From Candidatus Poribacteria bacterium (GTDB lineage Bacteria > Poribacteria > WGA-4E > WGA-3G), in assembly GCA_007571305.1 (NCBI GenBank), contig RKRR01000110.1, positions 1 through 44,917 of the forward strand: a DNA stretch of 44,917 nt. The letters are read 5' to 3'. Under the pieces are notes generated by a model that did not search any database, was not told where the DNA came from, and was given only the letters and a program-made list of their open reading frames with translations. The position numbers and the translations under genes are program-made. Position 1 is the stretch's first letter. Each line of letters starts with the position of its first letter. Below are positions 34,128-41,966 of this stretch, in pieces.

Positions 34128-34240
34128 GAATAGTTATCAGGACAGATTTTCAAAAAAAATCCTTTCAGTCGTCAGTTAAGACGTGTGGCGGTTGACACTG
34201 TTTCGCAGTGAAAATCACGGCACAAGCGAGACACTGAAAA
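34128..34240. repeat. ACTGA-type repeat between dxr and rseP
   Basis: It starts AATAGTTATCAGGACAG. The stretch 34141-34182 is an inverted copy of 30314-30355 (29 identical nt, then divergence). Further right, GACACTGTTTCGCAGTG (34195-34211) and GACACTGAAAACT follow. Confidence 0.65.
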
Positions 34241-34270
34241 CTAAAAAAACATAAAGAGGCAATAGACACT

Positions 34271-35959
34271 ATGGAATTTTTCGTCGACCTGATTAGCTCC
34301 ATAATTCCGTACATAAAAACGGCATTTCTCGCTATTATTCCTCTCGGGTTTATTATTTTTATTCATGAACTCGGTCATTTTTATGCCGCAAAGCGATGTG
34401 GTATTAAAGTCAACACCTTCTCCCTCGGTTTCGGTCCCAAACTGGTAGGATTTCAGCGAGGCGAAACAGATTATAGAATCTCATTATTGCCATTTGGTGG
34501 CTATGTTCAAATGGAGGGTGAGAACCCAAGCGAACAAACAGGTGCACAAGGTGAATTCGCGAGTGCTCCGATAGGCAGTCGCGCCTTTGTTGTCGCCGCG
34601 GGGCCCGCAGTTAATCTGTTGTTTGGTTTGTTGGTATATTGGCTCGTCTTTGCTACTGGAATCAATACGGATGCCGCTCGATTGATCGGTGGATTAACAG
34701 GCTTACCCCTCGGTGAAAAAGAAGCAATTCAGATCGGCTGGGTCGCTGATGATGGCCCCGGGGCAGTGGGTGGGTTAATGCCTGGGGATACAATCATTTC
34801 CGTCAACGGAGACCCAATCAGCCATTGGGCGATGTTCCAGACACGGGTTTTCACCAGTGCAAATAAACCACTTGAACTCCTTGTGGAACGGAATGATGAG
34901 AGCAAGATCCTCTCTGTTAAACCTGATGCTGAGCCGAGTGTCAGAGGAGACATAGGTATCATTCGAGTGACCAGTAAAACCGAGACAACCGTCAATCATA
35001 TCGAAGAGGGAAGTCTCGCGTCGCAAGCTGGGATCCAAGTCGGTGATCATATTGAGAGTATCAACGGCCAGAAAATCCACAACGTCCCATATTTTGGGTA
35101 TGGGGTCTGGCACGCCTCCGAAGATTGGCGTAATGAGAAATATCAGGCACTTTATCAAAGTATTAACGAAAATCGAGAAGCATTGGCACTTGGTATTCGT
35201 CGGGGTGATGAGACATTCATCCTCGAACTGCCAGTACGCTGGCATGTGAAAGCGAGTGTTCAAGAGAATAGTATCGCGCAAAACGCTGGGATCCAAGATG
35301 GGGACGTACTTGTGACGCTTAACGGCACAGCAGTGAACAATGCGACGCTCTATTCGGAACTCAAGACAATGGCAGGTCAACCGATCGAAGTCGGATTAAT
35401 GCGGGACCGTAGCCTGAAAGAGGTAACGCTTACGGCGGACTCCCAAAGTTCAGAAACTGATACTGAGGGTGCCCTCTTCGGATTGGCGTGGCAAACTTCC
35501 CTGAGTGGAATGGAATTCGCTGCGAAAACAGCACCTTTACCGGATTATAACCTTTTTACAAGTTTCGGCAAAGGCGTTGAAGCGACATGGTTGACGTTTA
35601 CAACTGTCGGCAGGACCTTGCAACAACTCGTAGGCGGAGAGGTATCGCCGAAACATCTTGCCGGTCCAATCGGTATTGCGAATGCTACGAGTCGTATGTT
35701 TGAGAGAGTTGGGTTGAGCAGTGTTCTCTTTTTCATAGGGTTCATTAGTATCAATCTTTGCATCGTCAATTTGTTGCCGATTCCGATTGCTGATGGGGGA
35801 CAACTGCTGTTTTTTGCTGTTGAGAAGATCCGTGGTAGACCCATGCCTCGGAAAGCGCAAGAAATTGTTCAACAGGTCTGTATTGTTCTCCTGATTGCGC
35901 TTTTCCTTTACATCACTTGGTTCGATGGTATGTCCCTGATTCACGATCTGCGGAATTAG
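34271..35959 (+). CDS. rseP: Site-2 protease RseP with three PDZ domains
   Basis: This intramembrane zinc metalloprotease cleaves anti-sigma factors or other membrane proteins. The first transmembrane segment has IHELGHFYAAK (His 32, Glu 33, His 36), and the last third has the second metal motif NLLPIPIADGG with Asp. At 562 residues it is about 110 longer than E. coli RseP. Between these motifs I count three PDZ-like modules: PGAVGGLMPGDTIISVNGDP, SLASQAGIQVGDHIESINGQ and SIAQNAGIQDGDVLVTLNGT. The metal motif reads IADGG instead of the common VLDGG. It follows dxr, as in many genomes. Confidence 0.94.
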   Translation: MEFFVDLISSIIPYIKTAFLAIIPLGFIIFIHELGHFYAAKRCGIKVNTFSLGFGPKLVGFQRGETDYRISLLPFGGYVQMEGENPSEQTGAQGEFASAPIGSRAFVVAAGPAVNLLFGLLVYWLVFATGINTDAARLIGGLTGLPLGEKEAIQIGWVADDGPGAVGGLMPGDTIISVNGDPISHWAMFQTRVFTSANKPLELLVERNDESKILSVKPDAEPSVRGDIGIIRVTSKTETTVNHIEEGSLASQAGIQVGDHIESINGQKIHNVPYFGYGVWHASEDWRNEKYQALYQSINENREALALGIRRGDETFILELPVRWHVKASVQENSIAQNAGIQDGDVLVTLNGTAVNNATLYSELKTMAGQPIEVGLMRDRSLKEVTLTADSQSSETDTEGALFGLAWQTSLSGMEFAAKTAPLPDYNLFTSFGKGVEATWLTFTTVGRTLQQLVGGEVSPKHLAGPIGIANATSRMFERVGLSSVLFFIGFISINLCIVNLLPIPIADGGQLLFFAVEKIRGRPMPRKAQEIVQQVCIVLLIALFLYITWFDGMSLIHDLRN

Positions 35960-36034
35960 TTTTCAGGACAGCGGTTTTCATTCGGATGTAACTTCTTGTG
36001 CCTAACTGCTGACACTCGACAGCTGATAACTATT
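35960..36034. repeat. ACTGA-type repeat between rseP and udg
   Basis: TTTTCAGGACAGCGG (35961-35975) and CTGACACTCGACAGCTGATAACTATT (36007-36033, ending like the complement of AATAGTTATCAG at 34128) form a loose inverted repeat of the same family. It ends a few bases before the glycosylase ATG. Confidence 0.5.
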
Positions 36035-36037
36035 AAA

Positions 36038-36754
36038 ATGGATAGAGACAGTCTTAAAAAAGATTATGTAGAACTTGTTGCAAGTGTGAGGGAATACGTG
36101 GAAGAACAACTTCAACTCGGTTTCATAGAATCAGAAATGGACGAACCTGCTCGAGAGTCACCTTATGCGAATCTCGATCTGCCTGCGCTGGCTACCGATG
36201 CCGCGAGTTGCACCAAATGTCCGTTGCACGAGACACGAAATAGTGTCGTTTTTGGTGTTGGAAACAGGGAAGCTGACCTTATGTTCATCGGTGAAGCACC
36301 GGGAGCTGATGAGGATCGGCAGGGGGAACCTTTTGTCGGTAGAGCTGGTCAATTGCTGACACAAATCATTGAAGCAGGGATGAGACTCAAGCGCGAGGAT
36401 GTCTACATCGCAAATGTGCTTAAGTGTCGTCCTCCGGGTAACAGAAACCCTGAAACTGCTGAAGTCGCAACCTGTAGCCCTTACTTAGTGCGTCAGATAG
36501 AACTCATTCAACCGAAGGTGATTGTTGCGCTTGGAAGTTTTGCGTCACAGATGATGCTTGGAACTAAAATCGGAATCACAAAACTTCGCGGGGAGTTCCA
36601 TCCGTGTAATGTTCCGGGACTCCGCGTCCTTCCACATCGGAAACCACCGACGGTCATGCCGACGTATCACCCGGCATATCTGCTCAGAAACCCGGCTGGC
36701 AAACGTGACGTGTGGGAGGATGTTAAAAAGGTGCTTGCTTTTTTAGCGGAATAG
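36038..36754 (+). CDS. Uracil-DNA glycosylase, family 4 type
   Basis: It removes uracil from DNA. This is the iron-sulfur type: CTKCPLHETRN has the first two cysteines (about 57-60), with later ones in KCRPPGNRNP and ATCSPYL. Active-site motifs are GEAPGADEDRQGEPFVG (about 86-102) and TYHPAYLLRNP near the end. I start at the ATG at 36038 (238 residues); an ATG at 35996 lies inside the repeat and is not family-like. The first about 45 residues are variable and not part of the catalytic core. Confidence 0.92.
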   Translation: MDRDSLKKDYVELVASVREYVEEQLQLGFIESEMDEPARESPYANLDLPALATDAASCTKCPLHETRNSVVFGVGNREADLMFIGEAPGADEDRQGEPFVGRAGQLLTQIIEAGMRLKREDVYIANVLKCRPPGNRNPETAEVATCSPYLVRQIELIQPKVIVALGSFASQMMLGTKIGITKLRGEFHPCNVPGLRVLPHRKPPTVMPTYHPAYLLRNPAGKRDVWEDVKKVLAFLAE

Positions 36755-36819
36755 CAATCAGCAGTCAGTTGAGAAATATGTTCTGCTTTAAAAATTTTGT
36801 GTAAGGAGATAGAAAACCT

Positions 36820-39411
36820 GTGCGGAATGTAGTGGAACACAGCCCAAGCGGCAATAAATTAAAATATGCGAATATCGCTTTTCCGCTATCGGTCGATCAA
36901 GTGTTCACCTACAGTGTGCCGCTGCAGATGGATACCACTTTACAACTCGGAACCCGGGTATTAGCACCTTTCCGAGGCATCGCTCAGGAAGGGGTCGTCG
37001 TTGAAAGACTCGATGAAACCGATCTGGCTCCTAATATTATAAAAAATATTTCCTACTGCCTTGAAGAAACCCCGACTTTTTCTCCTGATCTGCTCGCGCT
37101 TACCAAATGGATGGCGGAATATTATGTCTGCCCGTGGGGTATAGCGCTCTTTTGCGCTGTGCCGTCTGCTGTGCGAACAACGAAAGAACAGAAGGTACGA
37201 CTCTTATCGGGAGCACCCGCACCACGGGGAAAAGTACAAAAGGAACTCGTCTTACATTTGGAGGTAGAAGGTGAACTATCTCTCAACCAACTCGCCCGCC
37301 GTGTCGGTATAAGTTACCAGAAACTCCGTCCAAGGATTACCGCGCTAGAAGAAAAAGGAATCGTTAGCCTTGATGTCACCCACAAACCGAAAGCTAACAC
37401 GCTGTTAACCTCTGTAGCAACTTTAGCTTTACCGCCAACTGATATTCAGGCGGCAATTGATCTACTCAGGCGCGAGGCGGATGGCTCCAAAGATTCGCCT
37501 GGTCCGCGACCGGGCAGACGTCGGAACGTTGCCGCTGCGAAACATGCCGAAATTCTGCAACACTTGCTTGATGAAGGTGATCCTTTGACGACAGCCGACC
37601 TAACCAAGCGGGTGAATTCCAGCGTCTCTCTGCTCCGCACACTTGAAAGGCGGGGTTTTCTACATATCACACGAGCACAAGCCACTCGTAATCCCTTGAG
37701 TTCTGAACCGATCGCCGCAACACAGCCGTTTCACTTGAATCCTGCACAATCGATAGCGTTAGCGGAGATTCAAAATATACTCACATCACAGGCTACTGAA
37801 CATCCACCTACGTTTCTGCTCCATGGCGTAACCGGGAGCGGTAAAACCGAGGTCTACATGCAAGCGATGACAGAAGTTCTTGAAAAAGGGAAATCTGTGA
37901 TTGTGTTAGTGCCAGAAATATCGCTCACCCCTCAGGCTGCCTCTCGGTTTGTTGGGCGATTCGGGGAACGGGTGGCGTTACTGCACAGTCGGTTGAGCGA
38001 TGGGGAACGTTATGATCAGTGGCATCGTATCCGAAAAGGTGAAGCGGATATCGTAATTGGACCGCGTTCTGCTGTCTTTGCTCCAGTGAAAGAACTCGGT
38101 ATGCTGATTATAGACGAAGAGCATTCGGATTCCTATAAATCAGATACCGTCCCGCGTTATCACGCGCGAGATGTCGCGCAGAAGCGGGGTCGACTCGCAA
38201 ACTGTCCCGTTCTACTGGGGAGTGCGACACCGTCCCTTGAGAGTTTTCATCATGCAAAAAATGGGAGTTATCGGCTCCTCAGTCTGCCGGACCGTGTTCT
38301 TGATAGAAAAATGCCCGATGTCCACATCGTTGATATGCGGACTGAATTGAAAAAGGGCAACAAGACTATCTTCTCTGATGTCCTCCGAAACTCTATTGAA
38401 GAACGATTGGAAAGGCAGGAGCAAATTATACTGTTTCTCAACAGACGTGGGCATTCCACTCATGTATCTTGCCGAACTTGTGGTTATGTTGAACGCTGCG
38501 AAAATTGCTCTATTTCGTTGACTTTTCATTTTGAGACGAAGCATCTCGTGTGTCACCATTGTGGGGATAAACGGCCGACGCATCCGACCTGTCCGCAGTG
38601 TGGCAGTTCTGTTATTCGCTATTTTGGATTGGGAACAGAGAAGGTTGAACAAGAAGTGCGGAAAGCGTTTCCACAGGCACGGATAAAGCGGTTTGATGCC
38701 GATTCAACAGCTCGAAAGAACGCACATCAGCAGATTTTGCGGACATTTGAGCAGCAGGAGATTGATATTCTCATAGGTACACAGATGGTATCGAAGGGAT
38801 TAGACTTCCCGAATGTCACACTTGTCGGGGTCATCGCCGCGGATACCAGTTTGAACCTACCGGACTTTCGGGCAAGCGAACAGACGTTTAGTCTGTTGAC
38901 ACAGGTCGCTGGACGTTCAGGACGTGCTGAGATCGAAGGGAAAGTCATCATTCAGACCTATATGCCTGAGCACTACTGTATTTCCGCCGCACAGAAGCAC
39001 GATTATCTCAGTTTCTACGCGCAGGAGGTAGAAGCACGCGGCGAGTTACGATATCCACCTTTCTCACATGTCGGGACCCTTTTGCTCCGTGGCAAGGATG
39101 AAAAACAGGTTGAAGAGGCAGCACAGGCTGTCCGGGATCAACTTCAGATTTGGCAGACAGATCAAACGTCTGCCGCTCAGCCAGATGAGAAAAAAGAGGA
39201 TGTTGGAGAAACTGAAGTAGAAATCCTTGGTCCCGCGCCAGCACCACTCTCGAAAATCGAAGGGAAATTTCGGTGGCATTTCTTACTTCGAAGCAACTCT
39301 GTTGAAAGAATCAGTCAACTCCTTAAGCACATAACTGACGAGCCACCCGCCGCTATTAAATGGAATACTATTGAATTTGTGATTGACATTGATCCCACGA
39401 GTATCCTATAG
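36820..39411 (+). CDS. priA: Primosomal protein N' (replication restart helicase)
   Basis: It restarts stalled replication forks by unwinding and loading the replicative helicase. The 863 residues run as 3'-DNA binding and winged-helix region (about 1-300), then helicase: GVTGSGKTEVYMQAM (about 335), IIDEEHSDSYK, GSATPSLESF. A zinc module at about 549-600 (CRTCGYVERCENC, CHHCGDKRP, CPQCGSS) is complete, followed by GTEKVEQEV, GTQMVSKGLDFP and QVAGRSGRAE. The length is somewhat above the usual 730-800; the extra is mostly at about 195-290. GTG start with AAGGAG 11 nt before. Confidence 0.95.
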   Translation: MRNVVEHSPSGNKLKYANIAFPLSVDQVFTYSVPLQMDTTLQLGTRVLAPFRGIAQEGVVVERLDETDLAPNIIKNISYCLEETPTFSPDLLALTKWMAEYYVCPWGIALFCAVPSAVRTTKEQKVRLLSGAPAPRGKVQKELVLHLEVEGELSLNQLARRVGISYQKLRPRITALEEKGIVSLDVTHKPKANTLLTSVATLALPPTDIQAAIDLLRREADGSKDSPGPRPGRRRNVAAAKHAEILQHLLDEGDPLTTADLTKRVNSSVSLLRTLERRGFLHITRAQATRNPLSSEPIAATQPFHLNPAQSIALAEIQNILTSQATEHPPTFLLHGVTGSGKTEVYMQAMTEVLEKGKSVIVLVPEISLTPQAASRFVGRFGERVALLHSRLSDGERYDQWHRIRKGEADIVIGPRSAVFAPVKELGMLIIDEEHSDSYKSDTVPRYHARDVAQKRGRLANCPVLLGSATPSLESFHHAKNGSYRLLSLPDRVLDRKMPDVHIVDMRTELKKGNKTIFSDVLRNSIEERLERQEQIILFLNRRGHSTHVSCRTCGYVERCENCSISLTFHFETKHLVCHHCGDKRPTHPTCPQCGSSVIRYFGLGTEKVEQEVRKAFPQARIKRFDADSTARKNAHQQILRTFEQQEIDILIGTQMVSKGLDFPNVTLVGVIAADTSLNLPDFRASEQTFSLLTQVAGRSGRAEIEGKVIIQTYMPEHYCISAAQKHDYLSFYAQEVEARGELRYPPFSHVGTLLLRGKDEKQVEEAAQAVRDQLQIWQTDQTSAAQPDEKKEDVGETEVEILGPAPAPLSKIEGKFRWHFLLRSNSVERISQLLKHITDEPPAAIKWNTIEFVIDIDPTSIL

Positions 39412-39459
39412 ACATGTCCCCTCTACGATGGAGGGCAGTCCAGGAGTAATTAATTAAAA

Positions 39460-40419
39460 ATGGGTAACCGGATATTTGATAAACTTGCTGATACTGACTT
39501 ACTTGCACGTAGCCCGATTCTGGTTTTTGCTGCGGATCCGCTTGCATCTGCCGGAATTAAAGGGCTTGGACAAGTACAACACCCGAAACCGCACTACCGA
39601 ACGCACGCAGAGTTTTTGCAACTCCAGCGCGACCTTGCTGCAGATGGCAAATTAGATGGACTTCTCATGACACCTGCAGATGCAGAAATCCTTGCGCTTG
39701 AAGAAAACCTGTTTGAAGACACACCGATTACGCCAATCGTACGAATGAACTCAGAGACGGCTATCTGGAATCCGAGATTTGGTGTCTATACTTCGCGACT
39801 ATCAATGCCGTTTCAGACAGTGTTTCCAGAGGATATGCAACGTTATTGTGAGGCACTCATCGGGCCCGCACTCGAATGTCGAGTCAGCCTTGGATTGTAT
39901 TCTATTACACTGAACAACGATCCGATCGCTGATGAGCGGATGTTACAAGCGTATGTGCAGTTCGCACACGTTGTCGGTGAAATTGAGGGATTCGATCATC
40001 TCTTAGAGGTCTTTTTACCGAATGTAAAGATGCCAGGAATGGATGAAGAGAAGCGGGGCATGTATGTTGCCGATTCTATCGTCCGAACGATGAGTTATCT
40101 CCGAAAACACCAACGCCCGCGTTTTATCAAGACAGCATACACGACCGCTGATGTTTGGAGCGAATTGTGTCAATTCGATACGACGTTAGTGATCGGGGCA
40201 TTGGGGGGACCGCGTCAGAATGCGCGTAGCACGTTTGGGCTTGCACATAATGTTGTCAGCAATGGTGGACGTGCTATCCTATTCGGACGCACCATCTTCG
40301 GTGAAGATGAACCGATAGGCTTTGTCCAGTGTTTGCGACGTGTTCTTGATGGTGAGGACGATCCGCAGAATGCCCATGCGGCGTATCAGAAGTTGTTACG
40401 TGGTTCCCGAACAGGTTAG
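39460..40419 (+). CDS. Class I aldolase-like TIM-barrel protein (DeoC/FbaB type)
   Basis: The 319-residue protein resembles the DeoC/LacD/FbaB aldolase fold. Near the C-terminus NVVSNGGRAILFGRTIF (about 267-283) matches the last phosphate-binding strand of this group, and the Lys in RFIKTAYTTADVW (about 225) could be the Schiff-base residue. IGALGGPRQN comes between. The first about 30 residues differ from known aldolases. Substrate is unknown. It follows priA after a small hairpin (CCCTC/GAGGG, 39418-39434) and lies before an ATP-grasp ligase. The fold call is moderately sure, the activity is inference. Confidence 0.6.
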   Translation: MGNRIFDKLADTDLLARSPILVFAADPLASAGIKGLGQVQHPKPHYRTHAEFLQLQRDLAADGKLDGLLMTPADAEILALEENLFEDTPITPIVRMNSETAIWNPRFGVYTSRLSMPFQTVFPEDMQRYCEALIGPALECRVSLGLYSITLNNDPIADERMLQAYVQFAHVVGEIEGFDHLLEVFLPNVKMPGMDEEKRGMYVADSIVRTMSYLRKHQRPRFIKTAYTTADVWSELCQFDTTLVIGALGGPRQNARSTFGLAHNVVSNGGRAILFGRTIFGEDEPIGFVQCLRRVLDGEDDPQNAHAAYQKLLRGSRTG

Positions 40420-40507
40420 CGGCAATCCGCTTTATAGCAATCGAAAAGTTATCAAGTGTGCAAAAGTGAGAAAGGCACAACTCGCAACGCCCCAACCTCC
40501 AATCTCT

Positions 40508-40564
40508 GATAGATGCTAACTGGAAACGGATGACTTTGATAACTGAAGACTGATGACTGATAAA
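40508..40564. repeat. ACTGA-unit repeat overlapping a start codon
   Basis: The stretch GATAACTGAAGACTGATGACTGATAA (40538-40563) repeats the ACTGA unit three times. It covers the ATG of the ATP-grasp gene, whose first codons (ATG ACT GAT) are part of the repeat. The left part includes CTAACTGGAAACGGATGACT. Confidence 0.55.
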
Positions 40565-41809
40565 CCGCGTGTCCTTCTGCTACTTCCAACTCGCACGTAT
40601 CGAGCGACGGATTTCCTCAAAGCCGCCCTGAAGTTGAATGTAGAGGTGGTTGTAGCATCAGAGGAAGCGGCTACGACAGCAGACCTGTCGCCCCGACACA
40701 CGCTCGTGCTTGACTTCAGCGCGCCTGCTGCTGCAACACAGACTATCGTTGAATTCACCGAAACCCATCCTATTGCGGCAATCGTCGGTGTCGACGATGA
40801 TACGACGCTACTGGCGACAACTGCGTCAGAAGCATTAGGGCTTCCCCACAACCCCGTTGATTCCGCAAAAGCGACACGCAACAAGTACCTCTTGCGACAC
40901 ACATTGGCGACGAACGGGGTGTCGGTGCCTGCTTACCAATGCTTTTCCGTCGAGGACAATCCTGCTGAGATAATCGCAAAACTCGGAACAGATACACAAA
41001 TTGATTTTCCATGTATTATCAAGCCAGTGTCTCTCTCCGCCAGTCGAGGTGTTATCAAAGCAGACACACCCGCCGAATTCATCGAAGCCTTTCAGAGGAC
41101 GGCGAAGCTCCTGCGAACTTTACAAGAATCCATGGATCCTCCTACGCCATATCTACTCGTTGAGAACTATATTCCCGGCATAGAGGTGGCACTGGAGGGT
41201 ATTCTTTTGGACGGTGAACTTAAGACACTCGCGCTTTTCGATAAACCCGATCCATTGGAGGGTCCCTTTTTTGAGGAGACACTCTATGTTACACCTTCCC
41301 GCTTGTCGGTGGAGGTCCAAAATGCGTTCCATCGTTCGACTGTGGAAGCCGCTGACGCTTTGGGCTTAAGACATGGACCTATTCACGCCGAACTACGCTA
41401 TAATGACAAAGGCGCGCACCTTATTGAGATTGCGGCTCGGACGATCGGTGGACTCTGTGCGCGGACGCTGCGATTTGGAACGGGGATGTCGCTTGAAGAA
41501 CTCGTCATCCGACATGCAATTGGGCAACCCGTGGAGGAGTTGCAACGTGAAACGCGAGCGGCAGGTGTGATGATGATCCCTGTGCCGAAGGCGGGTATCT
41601 TGGGCGAGGTACGCGGTAAAACAGCGGCGCATTGTGTAGAGGGAATTGTGGAAGTCAACATCACAATCCCTATTGGTGGAGAAGTGGTCCCACTGCCGGA
41701 GGGAGCACGGTATCTCGGTTTCATCTTCGCTCGTGCTGAAACACCCGAAGCGGTGGAGTTGGCATTGCGTGAAGCACATCAACAATTGGAATTTGTAATT
41801 TTAGCATAG
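40553..41809 (+). CDS. ATP-grasp domain ligase
   Basis: The 418-residue protein has an N-terminal Rossmann-like part (PRVLLLLP, then IAAIVGVDDDTTLLA), then the ATP-grasp domain: NKYLLRHTLATNGVSVP, FPCIIKPVSLSASRGV (Lys and nucleotide loop, about 160-175), YLLVENYIPGIEVALEG and HAELRYNDKGAHLIEIAARTIGG (metal acids, about 280-302). It resembles carboxylate-amine ligases such as peptide ligases of the BacD group. Its substrate is not known. Its ATG lies inside an ACTGA repeat and no ribosome site is visible. The neighbour before it is an aldolase-like gene. Confidence 0.82.
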   Translation: MTDKPRVLLLLPTRTYRATDFLKAALKLNVEVVVASEEAATTADLSPRHTLVLDFSAPAAATQTIVEFTETHPIAAIVGVDDDTTLLATTASEALGLPHNPVDSAKATRNKYLLRHTLATNGVSVPAYQCFSVEDNPAEIIAKLGTDTQIDFPCIIKPVSLSASRGVIKADTPAEFIEAFQRTAKLLRTLQESMDPPTPYLLVENYIPGIEVALEGILLDGELKTLALFDKPDPLEGPFFEETLYVTPSRLSVEVQNAFHRSTVEAADALGLRHGPIHAELRYNDKGAHLIEIAARTIGGLCARTLRFGTGMSLEELVIRHAIGQPVEELQRETRAAGVMMIPVPKAGILGEVRGKTAAHCVEGIVEVNITIPIGGEVVPLPEGARYLGFIFARAETPEAVELALREAHQQLEFVILA

Positions 41810-41823
41810 AAGACGACTACTGT

Positions 41824-41886
41824 AACCCAAGTAACCACTTACACGCAAGTTGCCACCTCTGTAGCATAACCTGTTAGGTTGTGCAT
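41824..41886. repeat. CCCAAGTTGC-family repeat, copy E (partial)
   Basis: It has GTAACCCAAGTAACC, then GCAAGTTGCCACC, and the core TGTAGCATAACCTGTTAGG (41862-41880). A right terminus is not seen, so this is a fragment. The stretch lies just upstream of the CRTAC1-like gene. Confidence 0.6.
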
Positions 41887-41966
41887 CTTCTCACTCTAAT
41901 CAAAGTGTTCAAAGGTCTGCAAATTATATGAGCAACTTGATTAGAATTGCAGATTGGAATGATAAT

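Noticed and set aside
30260..34270. CRISPR array from the regularly spaced ACTGA repeats
   Set aside because: Units are very short, degenerate, often inverted, and spacing is irregular; no cas gene is present.
2339..41886. The CCCAAGTTGC repeats as non-autonomous copies of the tnpB element
   Set aside because: IS200/IS605 elements have no terminal inverted repeats and make no target duplications; the repeats have both or signs of both.
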